NCBI GenBank assembly: GCA_902477645.1
Contig: CABSIA010000137.1
Span: 1 to 8,156, forward strand
Length of the DNA stretch: 8,156 nucleotides
DNA from: an uncultured Prevotella sp.
Lineage (GTDB): Bacteria; Bacteroidota; Bacteroidia; Bacteroidales; Bacteroidaceae
Direction: 5' to 3'
Below the pieces are notes generated by a model. That model saw only the letters and a program-made list of their open reading frames with translations. It was not told where the DNA came from and did not search any database. Both the position numbers and the translations under genes were made by a program. Of this stretch, positions 1 through 5,577 are shown piece by piece (the first letter of the stretch is position 1; each line of letters starts with the position of its first letter).

Positions 1-134
1 TGGCCAGGTCCCTGAATACCATAGCCTATGACTGCGATTGTTTCGTTTTTGAGCACCTCGCGTGCTTTTTCCAATGAGAACTCTTTGCTGGTGACAACAG
101 TTTCCATTACGCCACCGAAATTCATTTCTGCCAT
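1..134 (-). CDS. ilvC: Ketol-acid reductoisomerase, N-terminal part (cut by window edge)
   Basis: Only the first 44 codons are in the window; the gene runs off the low-coordinate edge. The protein starts MAEMNFGGVMETVV and reaches a Rossmann nucleotide-binding motif at residues 33-44 (IAVIGYGIQGPG), whose G37-Y-G39-x-x-G42 fits the GxGxxG loop that binds NADPH. The stretch before it (residues 18-32, with EKAREVLKNET) and the opening NFGG resemble Bacteroides ketol-acid reductoisomerases. The enzyme isomerises and reduces acetolactate or acetohydroxybutyrate to the dihydroxy acid that IlvD then dehydrates; it is cytoplasmic and Mg-dependent. The start at 134 is the first ATG that leaves this conserved N-terminus whole; no Shine-Dalgarno is visible, only AT-rich sequence. 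It lies 251 bases after the thioesterase stop and appears to have its own promoter and a leader of about 200 bases. Confidence 0.95.
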   Translation of the reverse strand, partial: MAEMNFGGVMETVVTSKEFSLEKAREVLKNETIAVIGYGIQGPG

Positions 135-155
135 AATTGTTTTTTATTTATTAAA

Positions 156-225
156 GTTATAAGGTTTTGGCTTTAAGGTTTTAAGATTATGAGGTGAAAA
201 TACAATCCACCTAAAACCTTACAAC
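156..225 (-). repeat. Imperfect inverted repeat just upstream of ilvC, with a competing pairing
   Basis: On the minus strand GTTGTAAGGTTTTAG (225-211) can pair with CCAAAACCTTATAAC (170-156), 15 positions with one wobble and one mismatch. A second AAAACCTTA (182-174) competes for the same AAGGTTTT arm, helped by an inner stem of AGGTG (212-208) with CACCT (196-192) around an 11-base loop. The two foldings are mutually exclusive. The 5' arm starts one base after the stop codon of a small leader ORF. The last arm is followed by AT-rich sequence and then the ilvC start. It could be an mRNA-level control element, or merely a degenerate intergenic repeat built on the unit AAGGTTTT; no clean U-tract marks it as an ordinary terminator. 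Confidence 0.55.
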
Positions 226-226
226 C

Positions 227-304
227 TCACGGTCTGAAACCTAAAATATCCTTGTGGTCCGGCAATCCTTGTCCAAAGGATGTTTTAATACGAGCCACCC
301 GCAT
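227..304 (-). CDS. Possible 25-residue leader ORF of ilvC (uncertain)
   Basis: A small ORF begins with ATG at 304-302 and ends in TGA at 229-227. It starts MRVARIKTSF and ends DHKDILGFRP. It sits about 35 bases after the predicted start site of the ilvC promoter and stops just before a set of competing hairpins, the layout of a translated regulatory leader. Against that, it has only five branched-chain residues (V3, I6, L14, I20, L21) and no run of them, and no recognisable ribosome-binding site. The frame is open upstream too, back to a TAA near 333, so the exact start is not fixed. I do not recognise the peptide. It may be a coincidental ORF inside a structured RNA. Confidence 0.3.
   Translation of the reverse strand: MRVARIKTSFGQGLPDHKDILGFRP
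248..281 (-). repeat. Repeated ATCCTT with one AAGGAT partner in the ilvC leader
   Basis: On the plus strand ATCCTTGT occurs twice (248-255 and 265-272), followed by AAGGAT (276-281). The second copy forms a perfect 6-bp stem with a 5-base loop (265-270 with 276-281). The first copy can pair with the same AAGGAT instead. On the transcribed strand this reads as a tight hairpin ATCCTT-TGGAC-AAGGAT followed by another AAGGAT. It lies inside the possible leader ORF. It may be a small RNA structure; the evidence is sequence symmetry only. Confidence 0.45.
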
Positions 305-346
305 TCTACACGAGACTACGGCAGAGGATTGTTACAAAATCGACAG

Positions 347-378
347 CAAAGGTAATAATTTACAACCAAACCGCCAAA
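347..378 (-). promoter_or_regulatory. Bacteroidota-type promoter for ilvC
   Basis: On the minus strand TTTG (378-375) is followed after exactly 20 bases by TACCTTTG (354-347). This fits the known Bacteroides vegetative promoter, with TTTG at -33 and TAnnTTTG at -7. It lies just past the thioesterase stop and points at ilvC, so transcription would start near 340-337 and leave a 5' leader of about 200 bases. The core TTACCTTTGC is shared with the ilvD promoter region. It implies that ilvC can be made independently of the upstream ilvD-ilvB-ilvN transcript. Whether it is active is inference. Confidence 0.65.
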
Positions 379-385
379 TTTTCTT

Positions 386-1174
386 TCAATATTTTACAAA
401 TTTAGTCTCAACCCTGCACACCTCGACAGTTTCGTGTGTGTCTTTTTTTATCTTTACTATCTTGAAAACATAGTCGAGCGGTGCAATCTCCTCGCGGTAG
501 AATGAGAGCTTGTCGCCCTGATATGTCTCAGCCACGTAAGCAATGTCAAGACGCTTCAAACTATGGTTTTCGAACCACTCGAGACCGAAGAGGTCGAGAA
601 CGTGCTCTATATATTTTATGCTGTTTATGTGTCCGTTTACATCGACATCGTTATAGTAGGTGTCGATGGTGCGGACGAGCCTGGCGTTGTCTGAGACTCT
701 CACCCTACCCGACTTTTGTATTGGGCATGGTTTTTCGGTCTCGACGTATTGCTTTATCACCCCGTCGTTGATGGAGAAAATATCTACGGGCTGCCTCGTC
801 TGAGTGTCAATCATAGCCCACACGCTTTTGCCATAACCAAGCACCCGGCCGTCGCTGCTTTCTATGGCGAAGTTACGCGATGTGAAAAATTTCATTACGC
901 TCTCCACCCATGTCTCAACATAAAATTTGTCGTATGCGCATGGCATCCCGTCCATCTCTATAGCAAGACGTGAGAGCACCCATGTGCGGTGTTGCGGCCC
1001 GAGCACGCTCATGCCGTAGCCACGGTCGTTGCTGTGGAAGTCTGCGGCATTGAGCAGATGGTTGCCGAGATGCCCCATGAAAAGTTTTTTTGAAAAATCG
1101 CAATGAAACGGCTCGGCGAGAAACTGATATCTGCCTACCTTACTCAACAGATGTGCGGTCATGTTCGTTGTCAT
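386..1174 (-). CDS. Acyl-ACP thioesterase (FatA/FatB-like double hotdog)
   Basis: The 262-residue protein matches the acyl-ACP thioesterase family (Acyl-ACP_TE) and looks close to the Bacteroides member of known structure. These enzymes hydrolyse acyl-ACP to free fatty acid and ACP in the cytoplasm. The N-terminal hotdog holds GRYQFLAEPFHCDF and RTWVLSRLAIEM (residues 63-74). The second has the active-site motif D178-V-N180-G-H182-I-N184 with SIKYIEHVLD, matching the DxNxHxN of plant FatA/FatB, where Asn and His are catalytic. The position of the plant cysteine (YRREC) reads FYREE here, so Glu229 probably replaces it. The gene overlaps the end of ilvN by 35 bases; a second ATG at 1162 (MTAHLLSK) would cut this to 23 and gives a length closer to the Bacteroides homologue. 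Translational coupling with ilvN is likely. Its place in a BCAA operon suggests a role with branched acyl chains, which is inference. Confidence 0.9.
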   Translation of the reverse strand: MTTNMTAHLLSKVGRYQFLAEPFHCDFSKKLFMGHLGNHLLNAADFHSNDRGYGMSVLGPQHRTWVLSRLAIEMDGMPCAYDKFYVETWVESVMKFFTSRNFAIESSDGRVLGYGKSVWAMIDTQTRQPVDIFSINDGVIKQYVETEKPCPIQKSGRVRVSDNARLVRTIDTYYNDVDVNGHINSIKYIEHVLDLFGLEWFENHSLKRLDIAYVAETYQGDKLSFYREEIAPLDYVFKIVKIKKDTHETVEVCRVETKFVKY

Positions 1175-1688
1175 ATAAAAAATCGCTTATTGGTTCGTCA
1201 AAACTGCGGGTAACGGCAATGCGTCCGCTACGTGAATACTGAAGCAGGCAGTCGAAGTCACGGAGACAGTCGAAGAGATGGGTGATATCCTCCGTCATTC
1301 CCGCCAAGAGTACTGTGGAATAAGTGGGATTTACCTCCATCATCCGCGCATCGTGCTTACGTATGGTGCGCGATATCTCGGGGTTCTCCATGAGCTTCGG
1401 AGTAGATATTTTGTAGAGTCCCACCTCGTGAATGAACAGCTGGTCATCGGTATAGTAATCGGCTTTTACCACGTCTATCTTTTTCTCAATCTGCTTCGTT
1501 ATCTTCACGATCTGATCCTCGTCGCTCCAGGCGGTTATGGTGTATTTGTGTATGTCCTTTATGCTCGATGCCGACACGTTAAGGCTCTCGATGTTGACCT
1601 GCCGGCGTGTGAAAACGGCGGTAATCTGGTTCAGAATACCGGCTATGTTCTCAGAATAGACAAGCAGTGTATATAGTTTTTTTTCCAT
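1140..1688 (-). CDS. ilvN: Acetohydroxyacid synthase small (regulatory) subunit
   Basis: A 182-residue regulatory subunit of acetohydroxyacid synthase, which activates the IlvB catalytic subunit and carries feedback inhibition by valine. Residues 4-77 form the first ACT domain, with the hallmark SENIAGILNQITAVFTRR and then QVNIESLNVSAS. N14, G17 and N32 line up with E. coli IlvH N11, G14 and N29, positions known to matter for valine binding, so a valine-sensitive enzyme is expected. Residues about 85-160 form the C-terminal ACT-like domain (EVGLYKIS ... PTYSTVLLAGMTEDI). It is about 20 residues longer than E. coli IlvH. The start at 1688 (MEKKLYTLLVYSE) was chosen because an in-frame ATG at 1739 would only add 17 residues translated from the hairpin repeat. 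It follows ilvB after 99 bases and is overlapped by the thioesterase gene. Confidence 0.95.
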   Translation of the reverse strand: MEKKLYTLLVYSENIAGILNQITAVFTRRQVNIESLNVSASSIKDIHKYTITAWSDEDQIVKITKQIEKKIDVVKADYYTDDQLFIHEVGLYKISTPKLMENPEISRTIRKHDARMMEVNPTYSTVLLAGMTEDITHLFDCLRDFDCLLQYSRSGRIAVTRSFDEPISDFLYDNEHDRTSVE

Positions 1689-1701
1689 AATGTTATTATT
1701 C

Positions 1702-1792
1702 TTTAGTGAAGAACGAAGAGTGAAGAACGAAGAATCCAAATGCCATTTTGAGTATTTGATTCTTCACTCTTCGTTCTTCACTCTTCACTAAA
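1702..1792 (-). repeat. Heptamer-built inverted repeat between ilvB and ilvN
   Basis: Two 35-base arms (1702-1736 and 1758-1792) are inverted copies, with 29 of 35 positions identical. Each arm is TTTA, then four heptamers, then ATC; the heptamers are either GTGAAGA or ACGAAGA. The order of the two forms differs between arms, which explains all six mismatches. In the minus-strand RNA four of these become G-U pairs, so 33 of 35 positions can pair. Bases next to the loop (CAAAT with ATTTG) can extend the stem, leaving a 12-base loop. The first arm contains the ilvB stop codon TAG and a second in-frame TGA next to it. The hairpin ends 13 bases before the ilvN start. There is no U-tract, so it is not a typical terminator. 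It may slow decay or tune IlvN relative to IlvB. Confidence 0.8.
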
Positions 1793-3506
1793 CTTCTATC
1801 TCCAATATCATCTCATTTACGCTCTTTCCCGGAGGTGTCATAGGCATAACGTTTGCCTCTTCCTTTATTGCGCACTCGAGCAAATAAGGTCCGTCCGTAG
1901 CGAGCATTTTCCCGACTTTCGCCTTGAGGTCATTGCGGTCTGTGACCACATCATACGGAATGCCATAGCCTTTGGATATTGTCTCGTAGCATGGGTTCAT
2001 CATCTTGGTAAAACTGCGTCGGCCGCCAAAAAACATGTCCTGCCACTGACGTACGTTACCGAGATAGTTGTTGTTGAGCAATATCATCTTCACGGGTGCC
2101 TGCTGCTCCATTATGGTGCCAAGCTCCTGTATGCTCATCTGGAAACCTCCGTCGCCCATGAAGAGGCAGATTGTGCGGTCGGGAGCGCCAAAAGTGGCGC
2201 CAATAGCGGCAGGGAGTCCGAATCCCATGGTACCAAGTCCGCCACTTGAGACAACAGAGCGTTTGCGGTTGTACTTGAAATACCGGCACGAGAACATCTG
2301 GTTTTGTCCCACATCGTTTACGAGCACCGCATCGCCTTTGGTAGCCTCAGCCACAACGTTCACCACCTCGCCCATAAGCAGTGGCCCCCCGGCAGGATGA
2401 ATGGCAGGCTGAATAACCTTCTCGTCCTCCATCTTGGCATATCCGGCAAAGGAGTTCCGCCAATCTGTATGATCTGATTTTTTCAACAGACGTGTAATGG
2501 CAGGCAGCGACATCTTGCAGTCGCCCACAACAGCCACATCGCTCACGATATTCTTGTTTATCTCTGCGGCATCGATGTCGAGATGAATTATCTTTGCCTG
2601 TTTTGCGTATGTCGACGGCAGTCCTGTCACACGGTCGCTGAAGCGCATGCCGATGGCAATAAGCACGTCGCACTCCTGCGTCTTCATGTTTGTGGCGTAG
2701 CTGCCGTGCATGCCGAGCATACCCATATTAAGCGGATGGCCGGTAGGCAATGCTGAGAGTCCGAGCATTGTGCGTCCGGCAGGAATGTCGGCTTTCTCAA
2801 GAAATTCCAGAAGCTCGCTGTGGGCGTTTCCAAGTTCCACGCCCTGCCCAATCAGGGCAAACGGGCGCTTGGCACCGTTTATAAGTCCGGCTGCCGCCGC
2901 CACATCCTCCTGACAGATTTCAGGATAAGGATTGTACGACCTTACACGGTCTACACGTATAGGCTTCCACTGACAGGTATGCACCTGCGCATTCTTCGGA
3001 AAATCAAGCACCACCGGACCTGGGCGTCCGCTGCGCGCTATGTAAAAGGCACGGCTGACAGCCCATACCACATCCTCTGGCCGGCGTATCTGATATGCCC
3101 ATTTCGTTATAGGCTGTGCCACGCCCACAAGGTCTACCTCCTGAAAGGCATCGGTGCCAAGCGCGCCTGTGCCCACTTGCCCGGCAATGACAACAATAGG
3201 CGTAGAGTCCATCATGGCATCGGCAACACCAGTAAGGGTATTGGTGACTCCCGGACCGCTCGTAACGAGGCAAACGCCAACTTCGCCACTAACCCGCGCA
3301 TAGCCTTCAGCGGCATGTGCGGCCGCCTGCTCGTGACGAACCAAAATATGGTCGAAAACCTTATTCCCGTCACGTGTGTATCCATACAGGGCATCGAAAA
3401 CGGGCATAATGGCACCACCTGGATAACCGAAAATTGTCCTAACACCCTCAGCCTGCAGAGAGCGCATAAGAGCCTCGGCTCCTGTTATTTCTATTTTGTC
3501 GTTCAT
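1788..3506 (-). CDS. ilvB: Acetohydroxyacid (acetolactate) synthase large catalytic subunit
   Basis: A 572-residue thiamine-diphosphate enzyme that joins two pyruvates into acetolactate, or pyruvate and 2-oxobutyrate into acetohydroxybutyrate, the first common step to valine, leucine and isoleucine. The N-terminal ThDP domain (about 5-170) has IFGYPGGAIMPVFDAL, the catalytic Glu59 in RHEQAAAHAAEGYAR, and the VTSGPGVTNTLTG loop. The central domain (about 195-340) ends near VVGDC. The C-terminal ThDP domain (about 370-555) has the cofactor and metal motif G451-D-G-G followed by LLNNNYLGNVRQWQ (residues 476-489). Full length for the family, with no missing key residue. Its ATG is only 2 bases after the ilvD stop, which points to translational coupling. 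It ends in TAG directly followed by TGA, both inside the inverted repeat before ilvN. The symbol ilvB is used generically; the isozyme class cannot be told. Confidence 0.97.
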   Translation of the reverse strand: MNDKIEITGAEALMRSLQAEGVRTIFGYPGGAIMPVFDALYGYTRDGNKVFDHILVRHEQAAAHAAEGYARVSGEVGVCLVTSGPGVTNTLTGVADAMMDSTPIVVIAGQVGTGALGTDAFQEVDLVGVAQPITKWAYQIRRPEDVVWAVSRAFYIARSGRPGPVVLDFPKNAQVHTCQWKPIRVDRVRSYNPYPEICQEDVAAAAGLINGAKRPFALIGQGVELGNAHSELLEFLEKADIPAGRTMLGLSALPTGHPLNMGMLGMHGSYATNMKTQECDVLIAIGMRFSDRVTGLPSTYAKQAKIIHLDIDAAEINKNIVSDVAVVGDCKMSLPAITRLLKKSDHTDWRNSFAGYAKMEDEKVIQPAIHPAGGPLLMGEVVNVVAEATKGDAVLVNDVGQNQMFSCRYFKYNRKRSVVSSGGLGTMGFGLPAAIGATFGAPDRTICLFMGDGGFQMSIQELGTIMEQQAPVKMILLNNNYLGNVRQWQDMFFGGRRSFTKMMNPCYETISKGYGIPYDVVTDRNDLKAKVGKMLATDGPYLLECAIKEEANVMPMTPPGKSVNEMILEIEV

Positions 3507-3508
3507 AA

Positions 3509-5314
3509 CTATTCATTTAAAATCCTCACTCCTCCCTTGTCTGCCGAACTTACGCTCTGTGCGTATGCCCTCAAAGCCTTGCTGACCATCCTGTTACGTT
3601 TCAGCGGCTGCTGCGGCCGCAGTGCAAGCTCCTCATCGCTGAGTCTGACATTTATTGAGCGAGACGGGATGTCAATCTCTATTATATCGCCATCCTTAAT
3701 TTTTCCGATGTTGCCGCCAGCTGCGGCCTCGGGCGAGATATGTCCGATGCTCAACCCCGATGTGCCACCAGAAAAACGTCCATCGGTGATGAGGGCACAT
3801 TCTTTTCCAAGGTGCCGGCTCTTTATGTACGATGTGGGGTACAGCATTTCCTGCATGCCCGGTCCGCCTTTTGGCCCCTCGTGGGTTATCACTACGCAGT
3901 CGCCGCTCTTCACTTTTCCGTCAAGAATGCCGTCGCAGGCATCTTCCTGGGAGTCGAAAACCACAGCAGAACCAGAGAAATGCCACAGACACTCGTCTAC
4001 GCCAGCCGTCTTAACCACGCATCCGTCTTGGGCAATGTTTCCAAACAGCACAGCCAGTCCGCCATCTTTTGTATATGCGTTCTCAAGACTGCGTATACAT
4101 CCGTTCTTGCGGTCGGTGTCGAGACTTTCCCATTGTGCGTTCTGACTGCCCATTTGTGTTGAGAACCTGTTACCTGGCGCACTGTGATAAATGCGGTCAG
4201 CCTCCGGATCTACGTTTTCGCCCGTTATATCGTATTTTGCTATAGCCTGGCCGAGTGTCAAGCCGTCAACCCGCCATGCGTCGGTATACAGCAATCCGCC
4301 CTTGGCAAGCTCTCCAAGAATGCCGAGAATGCCGCCTGCGCGTCCGCACTCCTGTACACTGTATTTCTGGGTGTTCGGTGCCAGTTTGCACAGACACGGC
4401 ACTTTACGGCTAAGCTGGTCAATATCCTTCATGCCGAAGCCTGCACCAGCCTCTTGAGCCACAGCCAGCAAGTGGAGCACGGTATTAGTGCTGCCGCCCA
4501 TGGCGATGTCGAGCGTCATGGCATTGAGAAGAGCATTGCGTGTGGCTATATTTCTCGGCAACACGCTCTCGTCGCCATCCTGATAGTATGCGTAGGCATT
4601 TTTTACAATCTGGCGTGCGGCAGCCTTGAAAAGCTCTATGCGGTTTTTATGTGTGGCGAGAATTGTGCCGTTTCCTGGCAACGAGAGTCCTATCGCCTCG
4701 GTCAGCGAGTTCATGGAATTGGCTGTGAACATGCCGGAGCAGCTGCCACATCCCGGGCAGGCGCAGCTCTCAATCTGTTTCAGCTCGTCGTCACCCACCT
4801 CCTTGTCGGCACCTTTTACCATTGCCGTTATAAGGTCTGCATTCTCGCCTCTCCATCTTCCGGCCTCCATAGGGCCTCCTGAGCAGAAAACAGTAGGAAT
4901 GTTCAGCCTCATGCTTGCCATGAGCATGCCCGGAGTAACCTTGTCGCAATTGGAAATACAAATCATGGCATCCGCCTTGTGCGCATTTACCATGTATTCT
5001 ACAGAGTCGGCAATTATGTCGCGCGACGGCAGCGAATACAGCATTCCGTCGTGTCCCATGGCTATGCCGTCGTCTATAGCTATGGTGTTGAACTCTGCCG
5101 CATAGCAGCCCATGGCCTCAATCTCCTGCTTTACAATCTGGCCTATCTCGTGCAGATGAGTGTGTCCTGGAACAAACTGTGTGAACGAGTTGACGACCGC
5201 AATAATCGGTTTGCCAAACTGCTCATGCCTCATACCTGCGGCAACCCATAGCGCACGGGCACCTGCCATCCTTCTACCTTCTGTGCATACCGCACTTCTC
5301 AACTGATGTTTCAT
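3509..5314 (-). CDS. ilvD: Dihydroxyacid dehydratase
   Basis: A 601-residue iron-sulfur enzyme that dehydrates 2,3-dihydroxy-3-methyl acids to the 2-keto acid precursors of valine/leucine and isoleucine. Visible motifs are AAEFNTIAIDDGIAMGHDGM (residues 72-91, with Asp81-Asp82 for Mg); the signature C123-D-K-x-x-P-G with the cluster Cys123 and Lys125; CPGCGSCSGMFTANSM (186-201, with cluster Cys192); and the second signature ALITDGRFSGGTS (507-519). The early segment NSFTQFVPGH lacks the extra cysteine found in [2Fe-2S] dehydratases, so the enzyme resembles the oxygen-labile [4Fe-4S] E. coli type, which suits an anaerobe. The start at 5314 (MKHQLRSAVCTEGRRMAGARA) matches family N-termini. An in-frame ATG at 5401 is rejected because the promoter lies between the two. 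It is the first gene of the operon, with a short predicted 5' leader. Confidence 0.97.
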   Translation of the reverse strand: MKHQLRSAVCTEGRRMAGARALWVAAGMRHEQFGKPIIAVVNSFTQFVPGHTHLHEIGQIVKQEIEAMGCYAAEFNTIAIDDGIAMGHDGMLYSLPSRDIIADSVEYMVNAHKADAMICISNCDKVTPGMLMASMRLNIPTVFCSGGPMEAGRWRGENADLITAMVKGADKEVGDDELKQIESCACPGCGSCSGMFTANSMNSLTEAIGLSLPGNGTILATHKNRIELFKAAARQIVKNAYAYYQDGDESVLPRNIATRNALLNAMTLDIAMGGSTNTVLHLLAVAQEAGAGFGMKDIDQLSRKVPCLCKLAPNTQKYSVQECGRAGGILGILGELAKGGLLYTDAWRVDGLTLGQAIAKYDITGENVDPEADRIYHSAPGNRFSTQMGSQNAQWESLDTDRKNGCIRSLENAYTKDGGLAVLFGNIAQDGCVVKTAGVDECLWHFSGSAVVFDSQEDACDGILDGKVKSGDCVVITHEGPKGGPGMQEMLYPTSYIKSRHLGKECALITDGRFSGGTSGLSIGHISPEAAAGGNIGKIKDGDIIEIDIPSRSINVRLSDEELALRPQQPLKRNRMVSKALRAYAQSVSSADKGGVRILNE

Positions 5315-5336
5315 AACATTATGGTTTATTGCCGTG

Positions 5337-5371
5337 CAAAGGTAAGCAGTTTTTATGTAACAACCAACAAA
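5337..5371 (-). promoter_or_regulatory. Probable promoter of the ilvD operon
   Basis: On the minus strand TACCTTTG (5344-5337) is a perfect Bacteroidota -7 box (TAnnTTTG), and its surroundings TTACCTTTGC are identical to those of the ilvC promoter. A -33 box is weaker. TTTG lies at 5371-5368 with a 23-base spacer, longer than the usual 19-21, and TTGG at 5367-5364 gives 19. The start site would be near 5330, leaving a leader of only about 15 bases before the ilvD ATG. So there is no room for an attenuator here, and the ilvD start is confirmed at 5314. Confidence 0.6.
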
Positions 5372-5377
5372 TGCAAC

Positions 5378-5395
5378 ATAATTTTCCCAAATTAT
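5378..5395. promoter_or_regulatory. AT-rich palindrome upstream of the ilvD promoter (candidate operator)
   Basis: ATAATTT, four bases, AAATTAT: a perfect 7-bp inverted repeat just upstream of the -33 region of the ilvD promoter. A wider pair, GTAACAA (5357-5363) and TTGTTAC (5404-5410), encloses it. The position suits an activator or repressor site for the operon, but AT-rich DNA gives such symmetry by chance fairly often. Confidence 0.3.
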
Positions 5396-5463
5396 ATCCA
5401 CATTGTTACGAAACTAATAGGAAAAAGTTACAATTTATAAGCAAAAGAGCTTTCATAAGTGGG

Positions 5464-5569
5464 TGTAGAGCCGTTATATATAGGAGCCGCAATCAATCTG
5501 ACACAACAAAAACAAATGAATAAGTCAGTTACTTTTTTGATTGCGGCCGCTATATGTAGCGGCTCTACA
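5464..5569. repeat. Large imperfect inverted repeat between arabinofuranosidase and ilvD
   Basis: Arms 5464-5496 and 5537-5569 are 33-base inverted copies with four mismatches; each begins TGTAGAGCCG at its outer end and ends GCCGCAATCAA toward the loop. The 40-base loop has its own stem, CTGAC (5498-5502) with GTCAG (5524-5528). The right arm can also fold alone, GCCGCTA (5547-5553) with TAGCGGC (5557-5563), and contains GCGGCCGC. The element starts 8 bases past the arabinofuranosidase stop. It may act as a 3'-end hairpin or bidirectional terminator, yet has no adjacent U-tract. Its size and terminal symmetry also fit a small non-autonomous repeat of the MITE or REP kind. No target-site duplication is evident. 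Confidence 0.8.
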
Positions 5570-5577
5570 AGCATTAT

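Noticed and set aside
397..404. A second TAnnTTTG-like box (TAAATTTG on the minus strand) at the end of the thioesterase gene
   Set aside because: No TTTG lies at a suitable distance upstream, and a much better promoter follows at 347-378.
252..473. Plus-strand 73-codon frame between ilvC and the thioesterase
   Set aside because: It is antisense to the ilvC leader and the thioesterase end, has no recognisable domain, and its composition changes across the gene boundary.
1689..1739. N-terminal extension of IlvN from an ATG at 1739
   Set aside because: The 17 extra residues are the translated hairpin repeat, and the family N-terminus begins at the ATG at 1688.
1702..1792. Direct heptamer repeats as a CRISPR or short tandem array
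   Set aside because: The units are contiguous 7-mers without spacers and are arranged as inverted arms, which fits a hairpin and not a CRISPR.
2820..4145. A 441-codon open frame on the plus strand across ilvB and ilvD
   Set aside because: It is antisense to two full, conserved enzymes, crosses their junction, and its translation is rich in Ser, Pro, Arg and His with no family resemblance. Long antisense frames are common opposite GC-biased codons.
5315..5401. N-terminal extension of IlvD from an ATG at 5401
   Set aside because: The segment has no similarity to dihydroxyacid dehydratases, and the -7 box lies inside it, so it would not be transcribed from that promoter.
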